From assembly GCA_002425245.1 (NCBI GenBank), contig DILW01000063.1, forward strand, positions 1 to 37,804: a DNA stretch of 37,804 bases, in the 5' to 3' direction. This stretch comes from Betaproteobacteria bacterium UBA5582 (GTDB lineage: Bacteria; Pseudomonadota; Gammaproteobacteria; Burkholderiales; Rhodocyclaceae). The notes under the pieces were generated by a model. It was not told where the DNA came from and ran no database searches. It worked only from the letters and a program-made list of their open reading frames with translations. This document shows positions 30,452 to 37,804 of this stretch, one piece after another; within the stretch, counting starts at the first letter, position 1, and each line of letters opens with the position of its first letter. Made by a program: the position numbers and the translations under genes.

Positions 30452-30901
30452 TCAGCGCATTCTTTCCTTGATTGCCCGCTGGGCTTCGCGTTTGCCTTCC
30501 TTTTCCTGCTGGTCGGCACGCTTGTCGTACTGTTTCTTGCCCTTGGCCAGCCCGATTTCGAGTTTTATACGGCCGCGGACGAAATGCAGGTCAAGCGGAA
30601 CCAGCGCGTAGCCGGCGCGTTCCACTTTGCCGATCAGCTTGCCGATTTCGCGCGCATGCAGCAGCAGCTTGCGGGTGCGTACCGGGTCGTGGTGATTGTG
30701 ACTGGAAGCGGTGGATAAGGGGCTGATATGCATGCCGATCAGGAACAGTTCGCCATTGCGGATGATGACGTAGGATTCCTTGATGTTCATCCGGGCAGCA
30801 CGGATCGCCTTGACCTCCCAGCCTTCAAGGACAATGCCCGCCTCATACTTTTCTTCGACGAAGTAGTCGTGAAAGGCTTTTTTGTTGACCGTAATGCTCA
30901 T
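30452..30901 (-). CDS. smpB: SsrA-binding protein SmpB
   Basis: SmpB binds tmRNA and delivers it to stalled ribosomes for trans-translation. The 149-residue protein has the beta-barrel core: N-terminal NKKAFHDYFVEEKYEAGIVLEGWEVK is cut short here as the family signature, followed by HISPLSTASSHNHHDPVRTRKLLLH. The basic C-terminal tail (about 125-149, KGKKQYDKRADQ...) inserts in the mRNA channel. No tmRNA gene is seen in the window. ATG 30901 has a divergent neighbour, ratA, with facing promoter elements in the 60-base gap. The arrangement smpB divergent from ratA-ratB is the same as in E. coli. Confidence 0.96.
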   Translation of the reverse strand: MSITVNKKAFHDYFVEEKYEAGIVLEGWEVKAIRAARMNIKESYVIIRNGELFLIGMHISPLSTASSHNHHDPVRTRKLLLHAREIGKLIGKVERAGYALVPLDLHFVRGRIKLEIGLAKGKKQYDKRADQQEKEGKREAQRAIKERMR

Positions 30902-30918
30902 GCTGCCGCGCGATCCAT

Positions 30919-30935
30919 TAAAATCACCGATTCTA
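30919..30935. promoter_or_regulatory. Facing -10 elements of ratA and smpB
   Basis: TAAAAT (30919-30924, plus strand, ratA) and TAGAAT (30935-30930, minus strand, smpB) lie within 17 bases. Each transcript would begin near the other's -10. The -35 elements are not clear. Confidence 0.35.
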
Positions 30936-30961
30936 CAGGATTACGGGAACGCCACCGCTGC

Positions 30962-31408
30962 ATGGCTCTGGTCGAAAAAACAGTCTTGATCGAACATTCT
31001 GCGCAGCAGATGTTCGAGTTGGTCGATCGTTGCGAGGACTACCCGGCGTTCCTGCCGTGGTGCAGCCGCACCGAACTCAAATCGCGCGACGCCATGAAAA
31101 CGGTGGCGACGCTGCACATCAACTACCACGCGGTGAAATCGAGCTTCACGACGGAAAACGACAAGGAGTTTCCGACGTTGATGAAGATTCGACTGGTGGA
31201 TGGACCCTTCCGCCACCTGGAAGGGGACTGGCGTTTCCGGCCGCTGGCGGAGAACGCCTGCAAGATCGAGTTCCGGTTGCACTACGAATTTTCCAGCAAA
31301 CTGTTCGAGAAGATCATCGGCCCGGTGTTCAGCCATATTGCCAACACCTTTGTCGATGCCTTCGTGCGCCGCGCTGCGCAGGTCTATGGAGCCAGTCATG
31401 GCGGATGA
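30962..31408 (+). CDS. ratA: RatA-type START-domain protein
   Basis: The 148-residue protein belongs to the RatA/Coq10 branch of START-like proteins. The family start is MALVEKTVLIEHSAQQMFELVDRCEDYPAFLPWC, shown here in part only, followed by a beta-rich body and a final helix (PVFSHIANTFVDAFVRRAAQVYG). E. coli RatA was reported to block 70S ribosome formation, while Coq10 relatives bind ubiquinone; which applies here is unclear. ATG 30962 gives the family N-terminus, although the frame is open further upstream. It overlaps the start of ratB by 11 bases and is divergent from smpB. Confidence 0.9.
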   Translation: MALVEKTVLIEHSAQQMFELVDRCEDYPAFLPWCSRTELKSRDAMKTVATLHINYHAVKSSFTTENDKEFPTLMKIRLVDGPFRHLEGDWRFRPLAENACKIEFRLHYEFSSKLFEKIIGPVFSHIANTFVDAFVRRAAQVYGASHGG

Positions 31409-31718
31409 AATGATCAATGTCGAAGTCTGTTACCCGCTGCCGACCAAGCAGGAACTGGTCCGCCTTCGCCTGCCTGCCGGCAGTCTGTTGCAGCAGGCGC
31501 TGGAGGCCTCCGGCCTGCTTGGCAAGTATCCGGAAATCGATTTGAAGAAAAACAAGTTCGGGATCTGGAACAAGTTGTCCAAGACCGATGCCGTGCTGCG
31601 CGATTTCGACCGGGTCGAAATTTACCGGCCGTTGATTGCCGACCCCAAGGAAGTGCGTAAGCAGCGTGCGGCCGAGGGCAAGGTCATGAAAAAGGGCGCT
31701 GGCGACGCCGAAGGCTGA
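31398..31718 (+). CDS. ratB: RnfH-family protein (RatB)
   Basis: The 106-residue protein is a ubiquitin-fold member of the RnfH family. The pattern is INVEVCYPLPTKQELVRLRLPAGSLLQQAL, cut here, then KNKFGIWNKLSKTDAVLRDFDRVEIYRPLIADPKEVRKQRA, a hallmark that includes EIYRPL. It is named RatB in E. coli from its place beside ratA. Its own function is not known. ATG 31398 overlaps the last 11 bases of ratA. It ends 9 bases from the convergent DUF4124 gene. Confidence 0.92.
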   Translation: MADEMINVEVCYPLPTKQELVRLRLPAGSLLQQALEASGLLGKYPEIDLKKNKFGIWNKLSKTDAVLRDFDRVEIYRPLIADPKEVRKQRAAEGKVMKKGAGDAEG

Positions 31719-31727
31719 ACCAGCCCC

Positions 31728-32231
31728 TTATTTGCAGGCTTCCTGCATGATGCGCCGCATCCGCTCCATTTCCTGCCGGCGTTGATTACCGTCCAGCGGT
31801 TTGAGTTCGCCGTCCTTGCCAGCTTGATTGACCGGGGTATCGGATTGCAGCATCCGGTAGTTATTGCGTGCTCGCTCGCAGGTCTCCCGTTTTTCCTTGC
31901 GCGCTGCTGCTTCCTTGGCATCCTTCTCGGCCTTTTCGCGCGCCTCCTGCTGGCGTTTGCGGAACTCAATCTCCTTTTCCGCAGTGGTCAACGGTGCGCT
32001 GTTGGTGGTTTCGGCCGCTGCTGCTGTCGCTGGGGCAGGCTCCGCGCTGCCGGTCACCACTGGTGGTTGCCGGGTTCCCAAGGCGCGTTTCTCGCGTACG
32101 CCAGCTGGCGGCGGAGTGTCGGAGATCACGGTCTTGCCGCTAGCATCCTTCCATTGATAGGTCTGCGCCTGCGCTGCTCCCAGGCTGGTGGCAAGGGCCA
32201 GGGCCGAGGCGATAAGCAAGGATTTGTTCAT
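31728..32231 (-). CDS. DUF4124-domain exported protein
   Basis: The 167-residue protein has a signal peptide (MNKSLLIASALALATSLGAAQA). A DUF4124 segment follows at once (QTYQWKDASGKTVISDTPPP, about 24-43). The middle is low-complexity, rich in alanine, proline and threonine (about 55-85). A highly charged predicted coiled coil (about 86-125, KEIEFRKRQQEAREKAEKD) leads to a C-terminal region with two cysteines (one in ETCERARNNY, one at the penultimate position). DUF4124 proteins are common in proteobacterial envelopes and unassigned. ATG 32231 gives a clean signal peptide. It is divergent from guaB and convergent with ratB. Confidence 0.85.
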   Translation of the reverse strand: MNKSLLIASALALATSLGAAQAQTYQWKDASGKTVISDTPPPAGVREKRALGTRQPPVVTGSAEPAPATAAAAETTNSAPLTTAEKEIEFRKRQQEAREKAEKDAKEAAARKEKRETCERARNNYRMLQSDTPVNQAGKDGELKPLDGNQRRQEMERMRRIMQEACK

Positions 32232-32264
32232 GTTCCGGTCAACGGGCTTGGCGAGAGATTTCTG

Positions 32265-32270
32265 TATAAT
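32265..32270 (+). promoter_or_regulatory. guaB -10 element
   Basis: A perfect TATAAT lies 28 bases before the guaB ATG, predicting a leader of about 22 bases. No matching -35 stands out at 16-18 bases; no PurR-type operator is visible. Confidence 0.5.
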
Positions 32271-32298
32271 ACGATTTTGTGACCTTGGATCAAAGGCC

Positions 32299-33762
32299 AT
32301 GCGACTTCTGCAAAAAGCCCTCACTTTCGACGACGTCCTGCTCGTCCCCGCTCATTCTCAAGTTCTCCCGCGCGATGTCAGCCTGTCCACCCGCCTGACC
32401 CGCGACATCACGATCAACCTGCCGCTGCTTTCTGCCGCCATGGATACCGTGACGGAAGGTCGCCTGGCCATCGCCATGGCCCAGGAAGGCGGCATCGGCA
32501 TCATCCACAAGAATCTCTCGTCCCGCGCCCAGGCCGCCGAAGTGGCCAAGGTCAAGCGTTTCGAGTCGGGCATCCTGCGCGATCCGATCACCGTGACGCC
32601 GAACATGACGGTGCGCGATGTCCTCGAAATCACCCGCCAGCACAAGATTTCCGGCCTGCCGGTGATCGACAAGTCGGGCAAGGTGGTCGGCATCGTCACC
32701 AACCGCGACCTGCGCTTCGAAACCAATCTCGACCAGCCGGTGAAGTCGATCATGACGCCGCGCAAGCGCCTGGTCACCGTCGGCGAGGATGCCGGCGTCG
32801 AGGAAGCCAAGGAGCTGATCCGCACGCACCGCCTCGAGCGCGTGCTGGTGGTCAACGATGCCTTCGAGCTGCGCGGTCTGATCACCGTCAAGGACATCCT
32901 CAAGTCCACCGAACATCCGCTCGCCAACAAGGATGCCAGCGGCCGCCTGCGCGCCGGTGCCGCGGTCGGCGTCGGTGCCGGTACGGAAGAGCGCGTCGAA
33001 CTGCTGGCCGAAGCCGGCGTCGATGTCGTCGTCGTCGATACCGCGCACGGTCACTCGCAGGGCGTGCTTGACCGCGTCAAGTGGGTGAAGAAGCACTATC
33101 CGCAGATTCAGGTCATCGGCGGCAACATCGCCACCGCCGACGCCGCGCGCGCACTGGTCGATGCCGGCGCCGACGGCGTCAAGGTCGGCATCGGCCCCGG
33201 CTCGATCTGCACCACGCGTATCGTCGCCGGTGTCGGCGTGCCGCAGATAACCGCCATCCAGAACGTTTCCGAAGCCCTCAAGGGCACCGGCGTGCCGATG
33301 ATCGCCGACGGCGGCATCCGCTACTCCGGCGACATCGCCAAGGCGATCGCCGCCGGCGCCGACACCGTCATGCTCGGCGGCCTGTTTGCCGGCACCGAGG
33401 AAGCGCCGGGCGAGGTCGAACTGTTCCAGGGCCGCTCGTACAAGTCCTACCGCGGCATGGGTTCGCTCGGCGCGATGCAGGCCGGTTCCTCTGATCGTTA
33501 CTTCCAGGAGAACACCGGCAACGTCGACAAGTTCGTCCCGGAAGGCATCGAAGGCCGCGTCCCGTACAAGGGCTCGGTGCTCGCCGTGATCCACCAGTTG
33601 ATGGGCGGCCTGCGCTCGTCGATGGGCTACCTGGGCACGCCGACCATTGCCGAGATGCATGAGAAGGCCTGCTTCGTCGAAATCACTTCGGCCGGCATCC
33701 GCGAGTCGCACGTGCACGACGTGCAGATCACCAAGGAAGCGCCGAACTATCACCTCGACTGA
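32299..33762 (+). CDS. guaB: IMP dehydrogenase
   Basis: GuaB oxidises IMP to XMP with NAD, the first committed step to GMP. The 487-residue protein has a TIM-barrel catalytic domain interrupted by two CBS domains (about 92-205, including KISGLPVIDKSGKVVGIVTNRD, cut here in meaning only). The catalytic cysteine is in GPGSICTTRIVAGVG, preceded by the NAD-site VVDTAHGHSQG. A mobile flap lies near YRGMGSLGAMQ. ATG 32299 gives the family start MRLLQKALTFDDVLLVP. guaA follows 60 bases downstream on the same strand, with an intrinsic terminator in the gap. Confidence 0.97.
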   Translation: MRLLQKALTFDDVLLVPAHSQVLPRDVSLSTRLTRDITINLPLLSAAMDTVTEGRLAIAMAQEGGIGIIHKNLSSRAQAAEVAKVKRFESGILRDPITVTPNMTVRDVLEITRQHKISGLPVIDKSGKVVGIVTNRDLRFETNLDQPVKSIMTPRKRLVTVGEDAGVEEAKELIRTHRLERVLVVNDAFELRGLITVKDILKSTEHPLANKDASGRLRAGAAVGVGAGTEERVELLAEAGVDVVVVDTAHGHSQGVLDRVKWVKKHYPQIQVIGGNIATADAARALVDAGADGVKVGIGPGSICTTRIVAGVGVPQITAIQNVSEALKGTGVPMIADGGIRYSGDIAKAIAAGADTVMLGGLFAGTEEAPGEVELFQGRSYKSYRGMGSLGAMQAGSSDRYFQENTGNVDKFVPEGIEGRVPYKGSVLAVIHQLMGGLRSSMGYLGTPTIAEMHEKACFVEITSAGIRESHVHDVQITKEAPNYHLD

Positions 33763-33781
33763 TCGTTCCAGTGTCCAGAAG

Positions 33782-33805
33782 GGCGGCTAATTCAGCCGCC
33801 TTTTT
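33782..33805 (+). terminator. Intrinsic terminator between guaB and guaA
   Basis: GGCGGCT (33782-33788), loop AATTC, AGCCGCC (33794-33800), then TTTTT (33801-33805). It begins 19 bases after the guaB stop and ends 17 bases before the guaA ATG. Confidence 0.85.
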
Positions 33806-33822
33806 CATTCAAGGTTGTGAAC

Positions 33823-35457
<1,635 letters not shown>

Positions 35458-35480
35458 TTCGGCCTACCGGCTGACAACGC

Positions 35481-35514
35481 AAACAGCGCCCCACAAGGCG
35501 CCGTTTTCATTTTT
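35481..35514 (+). terminator. Intrinsic terminator after guaA
   Basis: AAACAGCGCC (35481-35490) pairs with GGCGCCGTTT (35497-35506), with one mismatch and a CCACAA loop. It is followed by a T-rich tract to 35514. It separates guaA from the convergent YceI gene. Confidence 0.75.
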
Positions 35515-35525
35515 AGATCAGTGGC

Positions 35526-36095
35526 TTACTGCGCGATCGCCTCGATCGCGATGTCGATGCGCACATCGTCGCCGACGTAGGGCGCGTACTTGCCGGCGTT
35601 GAATTCGGAGCGCTTGATCACCGTCCAGGCGTTGGCGCCGATGGCGTTCTTCTTCAGCATCGGGTGCGGTGCCGCCTTGAAGTCGGTGACGGTCAGCGTT
35701 ACCGGCTTGGTGACGCCCTTGATCGTCAGCTGGCCTTCGATCTTGGCCGGCTTGTCGCCTTCGAAAACGACTTTGGTCGACTTGAAGGTGGCGGTCGGGA
35801 ACTTGGCGGTGTCGAGGAAATCCTCGCCCTGGATGTGTTCGTTGAACGTGGCGTAGCCGGTATCGACGGATTTGGCGTCGATCACGATGTCGACCGTGCC
35901 AGTCTTCGCAGCAGCGTCATAGACGACCTTGCCGCTGGTGCTGTTGAAGCGCGAGAGCTGGGTCGAGTAGCCGAGGTGGCTGTACGAGAAGCGCGGGAAG
36001 GTGTGGGTGCCGTCGACCGTGTAGGTTTCCGGCGCGGCGAGGGCCGGGCTGGCGGCGGCGAGGGCGAGGACGAGGCTGGCGAGTTGCTTTTTCAT
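35526..36095 (-). CDS. YceI-family periplasmic protein 1
   Basis: The 189-residue protein has a signal peptide of about 20 residues (MKKQLASLVLALAAASPALA) and a YceI lipocalin-like barrel. Markers are YTVDGTHTFPRFSYSHLG, the DAKSVDTG and EHIQGEDFLDTAKFPTATF motifs, LTIKGVTKPVTLTV, and IKRSEFNAGKYAPYVGDDV. YceI relatives bind polyisoprenoid or quinone-like ligands. The start ATG 36095 follows AAGGAGAAAA. It lies 18 bases after a second, less canonical yceI gene and is the last gene of the operon; its stop is close to the guaA terminator. Confidence 0.93.
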   Translation of the reverse strand: MKKQLASLVLALAAASPALAAPETYTVDGTHTFPRFSYSHLGYSTQLSRFNSTSGKVVYDAAAKTGTVDIVIDAKSVDTGYATFNEHIQGEDFLDTAKFPTATFKSTKVVFEGDKPAKIEGQLTIKGVTKPVTLTVTDFKAAPHPMLKKNAIGANAWTVIKRSEFNAGKYAPYVGDDVRIDIAIEAIAQ

Positions 36096-36113
36096 GGGTT
36101 TTCTCCTTGGGGT

Positions 36114-36674
36114 TTACTTGCCGCTGGCGGCGATACGGAACTTGAGGCGGACGTCGTTGGCGACGATGTCGAACTTGGCCCAGCTGCCTTCACCGATGGC
36201 AAAATCGGCGCGGCGCAGCGTGAAGGCGCCTTCGAAGACGCCGCTGGCGCCCTGCGCGGTGAAGGTGGCGGGGACGATCACATCCTGGGTGCGTCCCTTG
36301 ATCGTCAGCTTGCCGGGGACTTCGTAGCGATTGCCGCCAAGCGCCTTGACGCCGCTGGAAACGAAGCGGGCGACCGGGAAGGCGGCGGTGTTGAACCACG
36401 GCTTGCCGGCGACTTCGGCGTCGCCTTCCGGGGCGCCGGTGTCGACGCTGGCCAGTTCGACGTCGAAGCTGACGCGGGCGGCGGTCGGCTTGGCCGGGTC
36501 GAACGACAGCTGGCCGGAAAACTTGCGGAACTGGCCGTCGACCGCGACGCCCATCTGCTGATAGGTGAAGGCGACACTGCTCTTGGCCGGCAGCACCTGG
36601 TTGTATTCGACGGCACCGGCGCTCAGCGGCGACAGCGCGGCGAGCAGGGCGAGGGTGGATAGGGCGTGTTTCAT
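36114..36674 (-). CDS. YceI-family periplasmic protein 2
   Basis: The 186-residue protein has a signal peptide (MKHALSTLALLAALSPLSAGA). The YceI-like barrel follows: SSVAFTYQQMGVAVDGQFRKF, cut here, then LASVDTGAPEGDAEVAGKPWFNTAAFPVARF, LTIKGRTQDV, and a C-terminal RRADFAIGEGSW. It is diverged from the next gene product, lacking the DGTH start and the DFLDTAKFPTATF wording, so the two are not a recent duplication. GGAGAA precedes ATG 36674. It begins one base after the cytochrome b561 stop, so the two are transcribed together. Confidence 0.9.
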   Translation of the reverse strand: MKHALSTLALLAALSPLSAGAVEYNQVLPAKSSVAFTYQQMGVAVDGQFRKFSGQLSFDPAKPTAARVSFDVELASVDTGAPEGDAEVAGKPWFNTAAFPVARFVSSGVKALGGNRYEVPGKLTIKGRTQDVIVPATFTAQGASGVFEGAFTLRRADFAIGEGSWAKFDIVANDVRLKFRIAASGK

Positions 36675-36675
36675 G

Positions 36676-37218
36676 TCAGTTCTCCGTGGGGCGGGCGGGC
36701 AGCATCCGGGTCAGGATGTCGTCGCGGTCGATGAAATGGTGTTTGAGGGCGGCGGCGACGTGGCCGACGAGGATCAGGACGAAGAGCACGGCGAGCGTCG
36801 CATGCACGTTCTGCAGCAGGTCGCCCAGCGCCTTGTCCTTGGCGAGCAGGTCAGGGATCGGCAGCAGGCCGAACCAGACGGTCTGAAAGCCTTTGGCCGA
36901 ACTCATCAGCCAGCCGGACAGCGGCATCGCCAGCATCAGCCCGTAGAGCGCCAGATGGCCGCCGTGCGCTGCCAGTTGCAGTGGCTTCGGCATGCTTGCC
37001 GGCAGGGGCGGCGGGCGGTGGCCGGCGCGCCAGGCAAGGCGGACGAGGACGAGCAGGAAGGCGGTGACGCCGGCCCACTTGTGCCAGGAATAGAGCTTCA
37101 GTTTTTCCGGTGACAGCGGCAGGTCCTGCATGTAGAAACCGAGGGCGAGCAGGCCGATGATGAGGACGGCCATGACCCAGTGCAGGGATTTGGCGGTGGC
37201 GGTGTAGTGGTTTTTCAT
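36676..37218 (-). CDS. Cytochrome b561 family protein
   Basis: The 180-residue inner-membrane protein has four hydrophobic helices (about 13-30, 45-64, 84-105 and 140-158). Histidines H13, H46, H139 and H153 are at positions close to the heme ligands of E. coli CybB (13, 47, 137, 151), so two b hemes are likely. It probably oxidises quinol or passes electrons to a periplasmic partner; family relatives act as superoxide:quinone oxidoreductases. ATG 37218 is chosen over TTG 37224 as it lies just after the stop of the upstream dioxygenase gene, two bases away. It is followed directly by two YceI genes. Confidence 0.92.
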   Translation of the reverse strand: MKNHYTATAKSLHWVMAVLIIGLLALGFYMQDLPLSPEKLKLYSWHKWAGVTAFLLVLVRLAWRAGHRPPPLPASMPKPLQLAAHGGHLALYGLMLAMPLSGWLMSSAKGFQTVWFGLLPIPDLLAKDKALGDLLQNVHATLAVLFVLILVGHVAAALKHHFIDRDDILTRMLPARPTEN

Positions 37219-37220
37219 GG

Positions 37221-37804
37221 TCAAGCTCTCGATTTGGGCAAAAACTGGTAGGCATCCATCGCCAGCACGTAGTCGTCGATGCCGGCGTGGAAACGTTCGA
37301 CCTGCGCGTCGTCGCCGGCTGCAGCGAGGGCGACGAAGAGCGGCAGCAGGTGCTCTTCGGTCGGCTGCGCCTGAACGGCGCCAGGGGCGCGCCGGCGGTA
37401 GTCGAGCAGGGCATCGCGATTGCCGGCAGCCAGCTGCGCGTCGAGCCAGTCGGCAAACTCGCGGACGTAGGCGGGCGTGCCGCCGCCGGCGTAGGCACGC
37501 TGGAAGTCGCGCAGGTTGTGGGTGATGTTGCCGGAGGCGACGACCAGGAAGCCGCGCTCGAGCAGCGGCGCCAGCGCCCGGCCGAGTTGCCAGGCCTGCT
37601 GCGGCCCACCGCGGCTCTGTAGCGACAGCGGGATGACCGGAATCTGCGCGTCCGGGAACATCAGGCGCAGCGGCACCCAGGCGCCGTGGTCGAGGCCGCG
37701 CTTGCGGTCGATATCGACCGCAAGGCCGACGCCCGTCAGTGCGGCGGCGACTTCGGCGGCGGCCTCGGGGCAGCCGCTGGCCGGGTAGTTGAGCGCGTAC
37801 AGTT
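37221..37804 (-). CDS. LigB/DODA-type extradiol dioxygenase, 5'-truncated
   Basis: The frame is open to the right edge of the window, giving 193 residues of a C-terminal part; about 65-70 N-terminal residues lie outside. The visible sequence matches the YgiD/4,5-DOPA dioxygenase group: YALNYPASGCPEAAAEVA, then DHGAWVPLRLMFPDAQIPVIPLSLQ, cut here, then VVASGNITHNLRDF, and a C-terminal HAGIDDYVLAMDAYQFLPKS. The metal histidines visible are H in LDHGAW and H in GNITHNL; the N-terminal ones are off the edge. The enzyme group opens catechol rings at an iron or zinc site. It is the first visible gene of a unit with cytochrome b561 and the YceI genes. Confidence 0.85.
   Translation of the reverse strand, partial: LYALNYPASGCPEAAAEVAAALTGVGLAVDIDRKRGLDHGAWVPLRLMFPDAQIPVIPLSLQSRGGPQQAWQLGRALAPLLERGFLVVASGNITHNLRDFQRAYAGGGTPAYVREFADWLDAQLAAGNRDALLDYRRRAPGAVQAQPTEEHLLPLFVALAAAGDDAQVERFHAGIDDYVLAMDAYQFLPKSRA

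Overview
The window reads as core chromosome of a GC-rich betaproteobacterium. The isc cluster, the tsaB-rimI-udg and ratA-ratB/smpB neighbourhoods and the protein sequences point to the Rhodocyclales (Dechloromonas/Azonexus-like). That lineage call is an inference from family resemblance, not from a search. I see no tRNA, rRNA, CRISPR array, insertion sequence, integrase or compositional island. Coding density is very high and no gap between genes exceeds about 200 bases.

Region 1 (1-8208) is devoted to cysteine and iron-sulfur clusters. After a truncated unknown gene comes cysE, then iscR, a second cysteine desulfurase, iscS, iscU, iscA, hscB, hscA, fdx and iscX, all on the plus strand. Two IscR type-1-like boxes lie over the iscR promoter. 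A third, nearly perfect one lies over the cysE promoter, so cysteine synthesis is probably wired into the Fe-S regulon. A palindrome-rich element separates iscA from hscB.

Region 2 (8209-17466) holds a large cache-cache-CheW protein with no visible membrane segment, a ThrE-type exporter, a minus-strand MBL hydrolase / RBBP9-like hydrolase / serB group, an alpha/beta hydrolase and a short DapB-like oxidoreductase. It ends with a class I DAHP synthase gene that overlaps the end of mfd.

Region 3 (17463-28670) has mfd, a small arginine-rich protein, a hydrolase-like protein that lacks its catalytic serine and is coupled to an MgtC/DUF4010 membrane protein, ispD-ispF, and an OmpR/EnvZ-type two-component system. 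A small exported protein is divergent from the OmpR-type gene. The plus-strand tsaB-rimI-udg operon follows; its uracil-DNA glycosylase starts with a peptide resembling the N-terminus of DNA polymerase III psi (HolD).

Region 4 (28671-37804) has an orphan Hpt protein, a NarL/LuxR-type response regulator, a TRIC-family channel and smpB. It continues with ratA-ratB, a DUF4124 protein, guaB and guaA with an intrinsic terminator between them, and a minus-strand operon of a LigB/DODA-type dioxygenase (cut by the window edge), cytochrome b561 and two YceI proteins.

Most genes are ordinary housekeeping functions. The points most worth following are the IscR box at cysE, the HolD-like peptide on the glycosylase, the soluble double-cache CheW adaptor, the catalytically degenerate hydrolase, and the palindrome clusters at 5157-5242 and 28681-28708.
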